64,000 bases of DNA from Armatimonadota bacterium (GTDB lineage Bacteria > Armatimonadota > Zipacnadia > JAUWAU01): positions 248,001-312,000 of the forward strand of contig JAUWAU010000002.1 in assembly GCA_030601885.1 (NCBI GenBank), given 5' to 3'. Numbering within the stretch: position 1 is the first letter of the stretch; every line of letters begins with the position of its first letter. A program made the translations under genes and the position numbers. Of this stretch, positions 1 to 8,905 are shown in pieces. The notes under the pieces are model-generated. The model saw only the letters and a program-made list of their open reading frames with translations, made no database searches and had not been told where the DNA came from.

Positions 1-18
1 GCGGCGCAAAACCGCTAC

Positions 19-516
19 ATGGAAAAACGCCAACGGGATTTCCGCCTTGCGGCCGAGCGCATTGCAGACGCATTCGGGCGTTTTCCCTCCGTTTGCAGGG
101 CGGTGCTGCTTGGGTCCGTTGCCATCCCTCTGCACAAGGAGGTCCCGCGATTTCGGAGGTTTCGCCGGGCAGGCATCGCAATATGGCACGAGTGTAGTGA
201 CGTAGACTTGGCCGTGTGGGTGACCGACCTTGCGGATCTGCGGGCCCTTCGCAAGACAAAAGCGCGGACGGTGAGTGAGCTCTATGAAGAGACGGCGATT
301 GGCGTGGCGAGTCACCAGGTCGATGTTTTCATCGTTGAGCCTGGCACTGACCAGTATCTTGGTCGCTTGTGCGAATTCGCAAAGTGTCCGAGCGACAGAC
401 GCAAATGCCGGGCCCCGGGCTGCGGAAATCCGCCATTTCTGCGACAGCACGCGGAGTTCACGCTCAGGCCGGGAGCTTTGGATCCCAGCAAGATCGTTGT
501 TCTCTTCACCAGATAG
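19..516 (+). CDS. Nucleotidyltransferase-fold domain protein
   Basis: The 165-residue product carries the minimal nucleotidyltransferase signature: a Gly-Ser (LLGSVA, about residues 30-35) followed by SDVDLAVW (about residues 61-68), the usual GS...DxD metal-binding pair. The spacing is longer than normal, with a basic insert of about 25 residues between the two motifs. The C-terminus has a Cys-rich segment (CPSDRRKCRAPGCGNPPFL) and ends LDPSKIVVLFTR. I recognise that ending from small nucleotidyltransferase-domain proteins of unknown substrate. The reading frame is open to the left window edge (AAQNRY precedes the Met), so the true start may lie outside. The stop lies 19 bases before the next gene's ATG, so the two may be co-transcribed. 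The substrate is unknown. Confidence 0.7.
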   Translation: MEKRQRDFRLAAERIADAFGRFPSVCRAVLLGSVAIPLHKEVPRFRRFRRAGIAIWHECSDVDLAVWVTDLADLRALRKTKARTVSELYEETAIGVASHQVDVFIVEPGTDQYLGRLCEFAKCPSDRRKCRAPGCGNPPFLRQHAEFTLRPGALDPSKIVVLFTR

Positions 517-535
517 CCATAGGAGGCAGCCTTCC

Positions 536-1312
536 ATGAAAATCGGGCTTGCCGGTTGGGCGATCGTACACCGGTTCAAGGCAGAGGAGAATCCGCTGCA
601 GCTTCTGGACTACTTCCGCGTGGCGAAAGAGGAGTTCGACATCGACGCCGTGGAGCTGAACAATGTGTTCATGGCGTCCCACGACGATGCGTACCTGCAG
701 CAGATCGTTCACGCGGCGAAGGCTGCAGGGGTGACCATGCTTGGTGTGGCCGTGGACGGCACGGGGGACCTGAGCCTCACTGACGAGGCTCAGCGCAAGA
801 AATCCGTCGCGAACGCCATGGAGTACTTCGGCATCGCCGAGAAGCTCGGCCTGCAGTACTTCCGCGTCAACACCGGCGGCAAGCCGGACGGGGGCGAGGA
901 CGCCATTCAGGCGTGCATCCGGAGCTTCCGGGAGCTTGGCGAGGAGGGGAAGCGACGCGGGATCGCCATTGCGACTGAGAACCACGGCGGCCTCTCGTAT
1001 GACCCCGACGTTATGGTGCGCATTATCAAGGAGGTCGGGCTGCCGAGCGTCCGCACGCTGCCCGACTTCGGCAACTTCCCCGACGAGATACGTTACGAGG
1101 CCATCGAGAAGATCATGCCGTACGCCATCGCGGTGCACGCCAAGTGGCACCGGCGCGACGGCACGCGCTTCGACATCCCGCGCCTCATGGACATCGTCAA
1201 ACGCAGCGGCTTCGACGGCTACGTCTTCATCGAGGACAGCGGTAAGAGGTTCGGCAAGGAGGATCGGGAGGGGATTCTGGAGCTGAAGGCCGAGCTGGAG
1301 AAGTGTATGTAG
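536..1312 (+). CDS. Sugar phosphate isomerase/epimerase (xylose-isomerase-like TIM barrel)
   Basis: The 258-residue cytoplasmic product begins MKIGLAGWAIVHRF and has the AP-endonuclease-2/xylose-isomerase TIM-barrel layout. An early VELNNVF strand is followed by ATENHGG (metal-binding Glu/His, about residue 146), then LPDFGNFP, AVHAKWHR and a terminal GYVFIEDSG. The expected acidic and His metal ligands are therefore present. The ATG at 536 is chosen because a perfect AGGAGG (521-526) sits 9 bases upstream; longer in-frame extensions run back through the preceding gene in another frame and look non-coding. The likely role is isomerisation or epimerisation of a sugar or polyol in the catabolic scheme suggested by the neighbours. 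The exact substrate cannot be read from sequence. Confidence 0.85.
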   Translation: MKIGLAGWAIVHRFKAEENPLQLLDYFRVAKEEFDIDAVELNNVFMASHDDAYLQQIVHAAKAAGVTMLGVAVDGTGDLSLTDEAQRKKSVANAMEYFGIAEKLGLQYFRVNTGGKPDGGEDAIQACIRSFRELGEEGKRRGIAIATENHGGLSYDPDVMVRIIKEVGLPSVRTLPDFGNFPDEIRYEAIEKIMPYAIAVHAKWHRRDGTRFDIPRLMDIVKRSGFDGYVFIEDSGKRFGKEDREGILELKAELEKCM

Positions 1313-1403
1313 GCGACGGGGCCAAGCAGTTGATTGCCTTCGCCACGGGCGGCGCCGGTATCTGCTCGCCCGTGTGTGCTTATTGGCCGGAGCAGCACGG
1401 GTT

Positions 1404-1455
1404 GGCCCCGTACGGGGTCCCGCTTGCTACTCTGCGAAGTAGCTCGCTACGTAGC
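1404..1455. terminator. Cluster of hairpins between convergent genes
   Basis: Three consecutive dyads lie between the isomerase (+) and the beta-helix gene (-): GGCCCCG/CGGGGTC at 1404-1419, GCTACT/AGTAGC with a 6-base loop at 1426-1443, and the self-complementary GCTACGTAGC at 1446-1455. There is no good U-tract, so intrinsic termination is plausible but unproven. The placement between two 3' ends suits a bidirectional terminator. Confidence 0.45.
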
Positions 1456-1510
1456 ACGAGTCAGACAGGGACGAGCAACCCCTGCCACCCGGCGACCGGC
1501 TGCCTCTCGG

Positions 1511-2863
1511 CTAAGGCGGAGCAATGAGATTGTCCCCGTCGTTTGTGGCCACGTCGCTGTTCTCGACGGCGATGGCCGCCTGCCTGCCCGGACTCAAACG
1601 GCAGCCGTGCACCTGGCAGCCTCGGGCATTGTCGAACGAGATCGCGGCCCTTATCCGCGGCTCGTCACGCGCGTCGAGGATGGTGGTGTCCGACACGCAC
1701 ACGTTTCTCGAGTCTGCGACCGTGATGCCGCATGTCGCCGGGTTGAGGATCTGGTTGCCGGACATGCAGATCTCCTGGCTATCGCGGATCTGTACCGCGC
1801 CATCGGGATGGTGCGTGTCCGAGAACTGATTGCCGTTGATGATCACGCCGCGCGTTCGCTCAACCTTGATACCGTCGAGGCTCTCCTTGGCGTAGTCGGG
1901 GTTGTGGTCGAAGACGTTGGAGCCGACGACGACATTGCTGCTGTCCTCGATGACGATGTTGCGCTTGTGGCCGCTGAAGAATGTGTTGCCGGTAATGCTG
2001 ACGCCGCGCGCGTACCGGAGGTGGATTTGCACCTCCTGGCTGCTGATGAGGTTGCCGCTGATGCAGAACAGCCCCACCTTGTGGGCCACCTCGGCGCTCT
2101 CGCCGATGAAACGGATGTTGGCGCCGCCGGGGCAGGGCCGCGCCTGCACCGTGCAGCCCGTGATGGCGCCCTCTCTCAGGCTGTCGCCCCGGGTCTCAAC
2201 CCAGATGTCCGCCGTCGCTCTTTCGAGGTTATCGCTGTCGTAGTTGTATTCGATGTCGCAGCCGGCGATCTGCAGATTCCGGATCTGGCTGCCGAAGGCC
2301 ACGATGCCGCCGCCCTGATTGTAGCTGATGTGGCAATCGGAGATGTTGATCTGGTGAAGGTTGAGCGCGTCGAGGAAGATCCCCTGGGCTCGGTTGTTGT
2401 ATACGTGACAGTGATCGATGAGCACATCACGGTTGCGCTCGACGAGGTGAATACCGACCCGGCACTCACGGATCAAGAGGCCGGTGAGGATGGGCTTGAA
2501 GCATTTGCGCAGCTCGACGCCGTCGGCCTCGGGGTGGGCGCCCACGATCTCGAGCCCAGCCACCCTTGGCGAGCGCTCGTGGCTGTAGGTGAGCGCCTTG
2601 ACGCTCTCCGGATTCGCCGTCCCTTCATGGCTGCCGATGAAGCGCAGCGCCGGCCCCGCGCCTGCCATGACGAGGGTCGCCGTCCCATCGCCCACCACAC
2701 TCCAGGGGCCATGTCGGCCGAGATCAATCGTTATGGGACGGCTAATGCGGTACGTGCCCGCCGGGAGTTCGAGGCCCCCTCCCTCCTCGACGGCTCGCTG
2801 CAGGGCAGCGGCGGAGTCCGCCCGACCATCGCCGACGGCGCCAAGCTCGTGGATGTAGCTCAT
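1511..2863 (-). CDS. Right-handed parallel beta-helix protein (pectate-lyase superfamily)
   Basis: The 450-residue product opens with the pectate-lyase-superfamily N-terminal pattern: LGAVGDGRADSAAALQRAV, then GGGLELPAGTYRIS. This resembles GH28-related and phage tailspike N-terminal caps (Pfam Pectate_lyase_3 type). The body is a long series of short strands rich in Asn, Gly and Ile (for example VSITGNTF, VVVGSNVF, VIINGNQF, ICMSGNQI), one per beta-helix coil. No signal peptide is visible, which is unusual for a polysaccharide-active beta-helix and may mean cytoplasmic action or non-classical export. Catalytic residues cannot be assigned. It is convergent with the isomerase and divergent from the large GH-like gene. 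It could be a lyase, an epimerase or simply a glycan-binding helix. Confidence 0.8.
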   Translation of the reverse strand: MSYIHELGAVGDGRADSAAALQRAVEEGGGLELPAGTYRISRPITIDLGRHGPWSVVGDGTATLVMAGAGPALRFIGSHEGTANPESVKALTYSHERSPRVAGLEIVGAHPEADGVELRKCFKPILTGLLIRECRVGIHLVERNRDVLIDHCHVYNNRAQGIFLDALNLHQINISDCHISYNQGGGIVAFGSQIRNLQIAGCDIEYNYDSDNLERATADIWVETRGDSLREGAITGCTVQARPCPGGANIRFIGESAEVAHKVGLFCISGNLISSQEVQIHLRYARGVSITGNTFFSGHKRNIVIEDSSNVVVGSNVFDHNPDYAKESLDGIKVERTRGVIINGNQFSDTHHPDGAVQIRDSQEICMSGNQILNPATCGITVADSRNVCVSDTTILDARDEPRIRAAISFDNARGCQVHGCRLSPGRQAAIAVENSDVATNDGDNLIAPP

Positions 2864-3164
2864 ATCTGGCTCCCCATTGCCTTCCCGATGGTGTGCGTGG
2901 CCGTGGCAAGGCGGCCAGCCGCAGATGATGTTAGCTGCGCCGTGGCAGTTCCCTCTTTTGGCGCGAGCCGCGGATGGCGACGACCTTCCTCATAATCAAA
3001 ACGCAGAGCCCCTGGACCATCGAAGTCGTTGGAATCCGGTCGGCAGATTAGCAGGATGGACGGCTCCGTTGCCGAAAGCCCCGGTGTCAGCGGCCGGGCG
3101 CCCCTCGGCCGACCTGCAGGCAGTGGGAAGACGATGTGGAGGAGTTGCTCAGAGAGGGGATACG
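2864..3164. other. Divergent intergenic region
   Basis: This 301-base spacer separates the start of the minus-strand beta-helix gene from the start of the plus-strand secreted protein. It should hold both promoters, but I see no convincing -35/-10 pair. The only clear signals are purine-rich ribosome-binding sites at each end, including GAGAGGGGA at 3152-3160. ORFs crossing it look like GC-driven shadows. Confidence 0.5.
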
Positions 3165-6100
3165 ATGATCACGTGCGCGCTTCTGTCCCTCAGTTTGACG
3201 GCCGTTACGGCGGCCGACTATGCCGACGGCGTTTTGAAAACACCGGCGTACACGCTACGACTTGACCCGGCCACGGGACGCCTCGTGTCCTTGCGGGCCG
3301 CCGACAGTGACTTGGATCTGGTAACCGGTGACGAGAGCGGGTGGTGGGAACTTGCGTACCGGGACGGCAGCCGCGTCGGGCCGGCGGATTGGCCGGGCAG
3401 CGTTGCCTGGGACGGAACGGCCCTGCACATCACCCATCGCGGGGACGGGGGCGCCCTCCAGTTGGCGCTGACGCCGCACGATGAGCAGCTCGATGTCGTG
3501 GCCACCGTCGAGCTCACACATGGCGAAGTATTGACGCTCCGGCTCCCGCGGCGCCTCAACTTCGCGGTAGAGCGGATTAACGAGGTGCACTATCCAGCGG
3601 AGCTGGGGATTGCGCTGCAGCGCCCCTGGTTCGAGCCCGCCAGCGACGGGAGCGCGGGATTCGAGCGCGTTCGCTCCGGTCCGGAGGGTCTGCGTCGAGT
3701 CTGCGAGCTGAGTTGCGACACCAGCGCAACCGACGGCGCGACGCCCGTGCCCGTGATCGTGACCGATGCCGGTGAGGACTGGCTGCAGGAGGAGACACAA
3801 AGGCTGGCGAGGGCACGACGGGTACGGGTTGACCGACCCGGCCGGGAGCCACCGGACGTGTCGCTTATTGCCGACGCTGACGGCCACGCCTGGGCCGCCG
3901 GCTGGCGACGCGGCGCCGGTTGGCTCTGGCGGCTGTGCGGCGGCGACGGTGACGAGCCGGGCCTCGCGACCCGGACCGTTGCCGACGTGCTGGCGCATTT
4001 CCTCGCCGAGCCCGGCCGACCGAGGGGCGGGGAATTAGGGGTTCTGGCGTTGAGTCATGGCCCCCCCACCGGCGGCTGGGCCCAGGCGCCGGTGGCGAAG
4101 TGGCTCGAACTGATCCGCCTCAACGCCGACCTGCGCGACGCCGACCTCGTGGTCATCGATTCTGCCGACGCCCTCGAGAAGGTGCTCCGGGACCGAAGCT
4201 GCTTCGCGCTGGTCAACCCGTATGGGGAGTGGTTCCCGGCGCGCGACCGCGCCCACGGCGAGGAGCTACTCGGGCTCGTGCAGGCCTACGTCGAGGCGGG
4301 CGGCATCTGGTGGGAGACCGGCGGCTACCCGTTCTACTACTTCCTCGTGCCGCGGCGCTATCGGAGCCTCGCCGGATCGCATCCGAGCCTGTGGGCGGAC
4401 TTCTGGCATCTCGACTCGACGGCCGGAAAGCTAACATGCTACGGACTCCAGCCAGACGCGGATATCTTCGTTCCCGCCCAACTCGAGACCGGCGCCGACG
4501 CCGCAGGCGCCTACTTCAGTCGCGGCTGGCAGACGTTTGTCCGTGCGGGCGAACGCTGGACTGCGCCGACTGTAAGCTTCGTGGTGGGGCGCTCGATGCC
4601 GGAGGCAGCGCGAGCGTACGTCGCCGCCAACGCAATGACGCGCACTCTCGCTGAGAAGATGCGTCCGGAAATCCTCGAGCGTTTCCGGCAGTCGATCCTG
4701 CTGAAGTACCAGGGCCGATGTGGGGACCAGATCAGGGCTCTGCCGCGCCTTCCGGGGCCATGTGTGCTGCACCATTCGAACTACCTCAAGGGCGGGTTCG
4801 ACAAGCAGTATCCGGACCATCTGCCGGTCAACCCGAGCTTCGGCTCGCCGGAGGAGTTCGCCACGCTGTTCCGCCTGGCCAAGGAGGCGGGGCACCTGAT
4901 GATGCCCTACACCAACCCAACCTGGTGGTGCGATAAGCCTCGGGGGCCGACCTTTGTGAAGTACGGAGAGGCGCCCCTCCTGATCGGGCTCGATGGGCGA
5001 CAGCAAATGGAGCGCTACAGCAGCAATGTCGGTTGGACCACGACGCTGTGGCATCCCGCGGTCGCAGCCGCCAACGCTGAGATCTTGCGACAGTTCACCG
5101 AGGATTACCCGGTGGACATCCTCTTCCAGGACCAGGTCGGAGCACGCCGTTTCCGCTACGACCTCAACCCGGCGTCGCCGACGCCCCACGCTTACACTCA
5201 GGGGCTGCTGGAGTTGGCTCGACACGACTCCGCCGTCGTGCCCCTGGGGACGGAGAACGGATACGACCGGCTCATCAACTACGAGAGCCTGTTCTGCGGG
5301 CTGACGTGGAGCATTGTGCCGACCGAGGGCGGACCCACGTGGAGGCGCCTGTGGCGAGAGCAGTATCCCGCGAGCACGTACCGAGTCAGTCCCCTGGCGC
5401 TCCGGATGGCCCACGACAAATGCGCCTTCGCGCATCATGACCTGGGGCAATTCGTCACGACCCCTGAGGTGCTGGCCTGGACCCTGGCACTCGGCTACCA
5501 GCTCAGCTACCGCATCTCCCCGGAGGCTCTGAATCTGCCTGCCAAGCGCCACTGGCTGGCCTGGCTCTCACGCCTGCAGCGGAGCATCGTCTCTCGATTG
5601 ATGACTGAGCCGCTTGATGAGTGGACCTACCTCACGGGAGATGTCATCCGGGCGTGCTACGGGCCCGTCACCATCGTGGCCAATGTCGGGCCGCAACCGT
5701 ATGCCCTCAACGCCCGCACGACGCTGGCGGGGTACGGGTTCCTCGCCACCGTGCAGGGCGACGCCACTGCCGGCCTCCTGACACGCTGGGAAGGCGTTGA
5801 GCAGCCCGCGGCAGTGGGGTTTGTACGGGAGGGGGATGAGCTGTGGCTTATGGCGCCGCCCGGTCTCGAAGTGCGAGTGCCGGGGGCGGAGGCCGTCGAG
5901 GGGCCCGGCGCGACGGGATCGCGCGTCGTTATCCCCGGCGGCGAGCGCCAGGCCATACCGGTGCCGGTCGCTCTCGCCGCTCGGCCTCGTCTCGAATGGC
6001 GACCGCAGCCCTCAGAGATCGCCATCATTGCGATACCCGGCATGACCGCTGCCTGGACCAGGGGCACTCCGGATGCGTTCGAGGCCGCGCTTGGCGAGAC

Positions 6101-6758
6101 AGCCGCGGTGCGCGGACATGGGCTTAAGCTGGTGCGACTGGCCTCGCTGCAGGCCGTACGCGAGGCGCTCCGGCGCCCGCGCGAGACGCTGGCGATCATC
6201 AACCCCTACGGCGAGCATTTTCCCTCAGAGGGCTCCGGTCGGTGGGGCGAGATGCTCGACGCGATCGGGGACTTCGTGCGCCGCGGCGGTATCTGGTTTG
6301 AGACCGGCGGGGCTTCCTTCTTCGGGGCCCAGTATCGGAGGGCTGATGGGACAATGGCGCGCGAGGCGGTGGGCTCGTCCGGGGCGGCCCGACTTGGCAT
6401 CGACGTGGCCATGCTGCCAGTGGACGAGGCGCCGACGCGCTTGCGCGTGACTGCAGCCGGCCGAGCCTGCCTGGGCGACGCCGTCGAGCTCCTGGAGCGA
6501 ACGCTGACGCAGGTCAATCGGCCCTCAGTGCGGGGGACTGCGAGCGTCGAGCTGGTCGGAAGCGTGGATGGGGTTTGGCTGGCCGGCCACCAGCTTGGGG
6601 GCTACGGCTGGCTCTTCCGGTTTGGTGGCGGCCACCCGGACGTCTTGGCCATGACCACAGCCACCGCAGCGCTCATCGACCACGTGTTGACCATGCCCGC
6701 GGTGCGCCTGCCAGTCAAGTCGGGCATTCCTCACCTGACGCAGTACCGCGTGCGGTGA
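3165..6758 (+). CDS. Large secreted glycoside-hydrolase-like protein (DUF6259-like TIM barrel)
   Basis: The 1197-residue product starts at the ATG at 3165, preceded by GAGAGGGGA and encoding a short signal peptide (MITCALLSLSLTAVTAADY). Residues about 20-300 look like a beta-sandwich. The central region (about 480-830) resembles the barrel of DUF6259-type putative glycosidases: HHSNYLKGG, MMPYTNPTWWCD, DILFQDQVGARRF (about 650) and PLGTENGYDR (about 695). These supply acidic residues expected of a retaining hydrolase. A segment is internally repeated: ALVNPYGEWFP...GGIWWETGG (about 347-395) and AIINPYGEHFP...GGIWFETGG (about 1009-1050). Each copy resembles a degenerate class-I glutamine-amidotransferase or ThuA-like Rossmann fold. 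The function is probably extracellular glycan processing; the substrate is unknown. Confidence 0.65.
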   Translation: MITCALLSLSLTAVTAADYADGVLKTPAYTLRLDPATGRLVSLRAADSDLDLVTGDESGWWELAYRDGSRVGPADWPGSVAWDGTALHITHRGDGGALQLALTPHDEQLDVVATVELTHGEVLTLRLPRRLNFAVERINEVHYPAELGIALQRPWFEPASDGSAGFERVRSGPEGLRRVCELSCDTSATDGATPVPVIVTDAGEDWLQEETQRLARARRVRVDRPGREPPDVSLIADADGHAWAAGWRRGAGWLWRLCGGDGDEPGLATRTVADVLAHFLAEPGRPRGGELGVLALSHGPPTGGWAQAPVAKWLELIRLNADLRDADLVVIDSADALEKVLRDRSCFALVNPYGEWFPARDRAHGEELLGLVQAYVEAGGIWWETGGYPFYYFLVPRRYRSLAGSHPSLWADFWHLDSTAGKLTCYGLQPDADIFVPAQLETGADAAGAYFSRGWQTFVRAGERWTAPTVSFVVGRSMPEAARAYVAANAMTRTLAEKMRPEILERFRQSILLKYQGRCGDQIRALPRLPGPCVLHHSNYLKGGFDKQYPDHLPVNPSFGSPEEFATLFRLAKEAGHLMMPYTNPTWWCDKPRGPTFVKYGEAPLLIGLDGRQQMERYSSNVGWTTTLWHPAVAAANAEILRQFTEDYPVDILFQDQVGARRFRYDLNPASPTPHAYTQGLLELARHDSAVVPLGTENGYDRLINYESLFCGLTWSIVPTEGGPTWRRLWREQYPASTYRVSPLALRMAHDKCAFAHHDLGQFVTTPEVLAWTLALGYQLSYRISPEALNLPAKRHWLAWLSRLQRSIVSRLMTEPLDEWTYLTGDVIRACYGPVTIVANVGPQPYALNARTTLAGYGFLATVQGDATAGLLTRWEGVEQPAAVGFVREGDELWLMAPPGLEVRVPGAEAVEGPGATGSRVVIPGGERQAIPVPVALAARPRLEWRPQPSEIAIIAIPGMTAAWTRGTPDAFEAALGETAAVRGHGLKLVRLASLQAVREALRRPRETLAIINPYGEHFPSEGSGRWGEMLDAIGDFVRRGGIWFETGGASFFGAQYRRADGTMAREAVGSSGAARLGIDVAMLPVDEAPTRLRVTAAGRACLGDAVELLERTLTQVNRPSVRGTASVELVGSVDGVWLAGHQLGGYGWLFRFGGGHPDVLAMTTATAALIDHVLTMPAVRLPVKSGIPHLTQYRVR

Positions 6759-6909
6759 TGCCGTCGGGCCGCTGCCAGGTGATTGTGATTGCGCGTGCCA
6801 TGACTACCCGAAGGCGGCCGGGCAGGTGGTGCAGCGCTCGTGAGAGAAGACGCGATGCTGGATCGCATGTTTGACGGACGCAAGGCAACTGGGTATTAGG
6901 AGGAGTGTA

Positions 6910-8178
6910 ATGGCAAACAGAGGTCCCACAACAGGGCTCGCGGTGGCAGCATGCACGCTTGCGGCACTGGTGTCGCCGCGGCCTGGGCAGGCGGCAGTCG
7001 TGAAGGTGAGCAACTTCGCCGAGGTCATGGACGCCGTCGGGAGGGCAAATCCGGGAGACATCATCGAGGTGCAGCCCGGGGTCTACGAGCCCACCCAGGG
7101 GCGCAACAGCGTCCGCCGCGCGGGTGAGCCGGGGAAGCCCATCATCATGCGTGGCGTCGTTCGCGATGGGCAGCGACCGGCGTTCGACGCCGAGGGGCAG
7201 GACATCGACCGGGGCATCTTCTACATCTGGGAGACGGCGCACGACTGGGTGTTCGAGAACCTGGAGTTTCGCAACGCGCACGGCGGGAAGACGCACTCCA
7301 GAAACGCGGCGGCCGCCTACATCAAGGCCAGCACCATCACCTTCCGCAACTGCTACTCCCACGACAACGACAACGGCTGGTTCAGCACGAGCACGGCGGA
7401 GAACACGCTGCTGGAGTTCTGCGAGACGGCCTTCAACGGGGCAAACGATGGCCACACGCACAACCACTACGTGAGCTCCCGCAGCATCACGCTTCGCGGC
7501 TGCTACGTGCACGACAGCCGCGGCGGGCAGAACTACAAGGATCGCTCCCAGCACACCGTGCTGGAATACAACTGGTTCCAGAACGCGGGCAACTACGACA
7601 TCGACTGGGCCTCGAACGGCCAGAACAACGCGCTGATGATCGGTAATGTGGTCGTGCGGCTCAACGACTTCGGCAATCGCAAGATCATCAACCTCGGCGA
7701 TGGCACGGGCGTGCGCGGCGGCATCATCACGCTCATCAACAACACCATCATCGCCCTGGACGACCGTTACCGCGTCTTCGAGCGCGTGGCGTCGTCCACG
7801 GCGCGGCTCGTGCTGTACAACAATATCGTCTATGGGAGCAGGACCGTCTTCTCCAAAGCCGGTTGGGACGGATTCCCCACGACAGGGGGCAACAATTGGT
7901 TTCCAGCGAGCGCCCGAGACGTCGTCGCCACAAATGCCCCGCAGCTTCAGGGGAGCATTTTCGGCGAAGAGCCCGGCTTCGTGGATTTCGCCGGCGGCGA
8001 TTATCGGCTGAAGCCCGGCTCGCCCTGCCGGGACACGGGCATTGCTGAGCCGAAGTGGTTCGATGCTCAGACTCGCGAGTTGGTCATCAAGCCGACATTG
8101 GAGTACGTGAAGCATCGGGCGATAGCGGCGAGGGCGGCGGATGCTGCGCTCGACCTTGGCGCGTATGAACAGCCATAG
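6910..8178 (+). CDS. Secreted right-handed parallel beta-helix protein
   Basis: The 422-residue product begins MANRGPTTGLAVAACTLAAL and carries an Ala-rich signal peptide. The ATG at 6910 follows AGGAGGAG (6898-6905), which decides it over the longer frame. After the signal, the sequence VSNFAEVMDAVGRANPGD and IIEVQPGVYE is the typical opening of PL6/chondroitinase-B-like and related beta-helix proteins. The repeats then run through WVFENLEFRN, ITFRNCYSHD, ITLRGCYVHD and TVLEYNWF. A His-rich GANDGHTHNHY stretch sits about residue 175. The protein ends with the LGAYEQP tail common to this family. It is probably an exported polysaccharide lyase or glycan-binding helix. It lies just upstream of the HAD hydrolase. 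Confidence 0.8.
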   Translation: MANRGPTTGLAVAACTLAALVSPRPGQAAVVKVSNFAEVMDAVGRANPGDIIEVQPGVYEPTQGRNSVRRAGEPGKPIIMRGVVRDGQRPAFDAEGQDIDRGIFYIWETAHDWVFENLEFRNAHGGKTHSRNAAAAYIKASTITFRNCYSHDNDNGWFSTSTAENTLLEFCETAFNGANDGHTHNHYVSSRSITLRGCYVHDSRGGQNYKDRSQHTVLEYNWFQNAGNYDIDWASNGQNNALMIGNVVVRLNDFGNRKIINLGDGTGVRGGIITLINNTIIALDDRYRVFERVASSTARLVLYNNIVYGSRTVFSKAGWDGFPTTGGNNWFPASARDVVATNAPQLQGSIFGEEPGFVDFAGGDYRLKPGSPCRDTGIAEPKWFDAQTRELVIKPTLEYVKHRAIAARAADAALDLGAYEQP

Positions 8179-8227
8179 GATTTCGGGGATGGCGTTGCAG
8201 GGGCGCCCCTACATTGGGAGCACAACG

Positions 8228-8905
8228 ATGAGCAACATCGAACTCGTCATCTTCGACATGGCTGGCACGACCGTGGTGGACCCGGGGAACGTACTCCAAG
8301 CTTACATGGAGGCCCTCCGGACCCATGACATTCCCGCGCCGGAAGCGGAGCTACGGCGCCACCGGGGTCGGTCGAAGCGAGGGACGATTGCGGCTTTGGT
8401 GGAGGCCTATGCACCAGACGGCGGCGAGCAGCTTGTGGAGGCAGCCTTTGCCACGTTTCAGCAGACGCTGGAGCGCAGCTACCAGGAAGGCAACGAGCCC
8501 ATCCCCGGGACGCTGGAGATATTCGCGTACCTGCGCGAGCACGGCATCAAGATCGGCCTCAACACCGGCTTCTATCGGCACGTCAGGGACAAGATCCTCG
8601 AGAATCTGGGCTGGGATGACACGGTGGTGGACTGCGCCATCTGCGGCGACGATGTGCCCGAGGGCCGCCCGGCGCCGTACATGATCTTCGCGGCGATGTC
8701 GGCAGTCGGTGTTGACGACGTCTCGCGGGTGGTAGCCGTCGGCGACACTCCGCTGGATCTGCAGGCGGCCACGCGGGCCGGACTTGCCGGGGCAATCGGC
8801 GTGCTCAGCGGCAGCCACGATGCGGTGTCGCTCGGCGCTACACGCCACACGCACATCATTCCCAGCGTGGCGGAGCTGCCGGATCTGCTGGAAAGAGAAT
8901 TCTAA
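8228..8905 (+). CDS. HAD-superfamily hydrolase, phosphonatase-like (PhnX-like)
   Basis: The 225-residue product opens MSNIELVIFDMAGTTVVD. The motif I form D10-x-A12-G-T-T, with Ala in place of the second Asp, is the hallmark of phosphonoacetaldehyde hydrolase and its relatives. In the cap, RGRSK50RGTI places a Lys where the Schiff-base Lys of PhnX lies. Motif III/IV is present as AVGDTPLDLQAATRAG. It matches what I know of the 'phosphonatase-like hydrolase' subfamily. The start was chosen for the family N-terminus and the GGGAG upstream; a longer frame overlaps the beta-helix gene. No phosphonate transporter or PhnW is nearby, so the substrate may be another phosphorylated carbonyl compound. 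Confidence 0.8.
   Translation: MSNIELVIFDMAGTTVVDPGNVLQAYMEALRTHDIPAPEAELRRHRGRSKRGTIAALVEAYAPDGGEQLVEAAFATFQQTLERSYQEGNEPIPGTLEIFAYLREHGIKIGLNTGFYRHVRDKILENLGWDDTVVDCAICGDDVPEGRPAPYMIFAAMSAVGVDDVSRVVAVGDTPLDLQAATRAGLAGAIGVLSGSHDAVSLGATRHTHIIPSVAELPDLLEREF

Noticed and set aside
1334..2995. A 553-codon plus-strand frame opposite the beta-helix gene
   Set aside because: The minus-strand product has the pectate-lyase-superfamily N-terminus and regular beta-helix repeats; the plus-strand frame is Val/Asp/Ala-rich with no repeat or motif.
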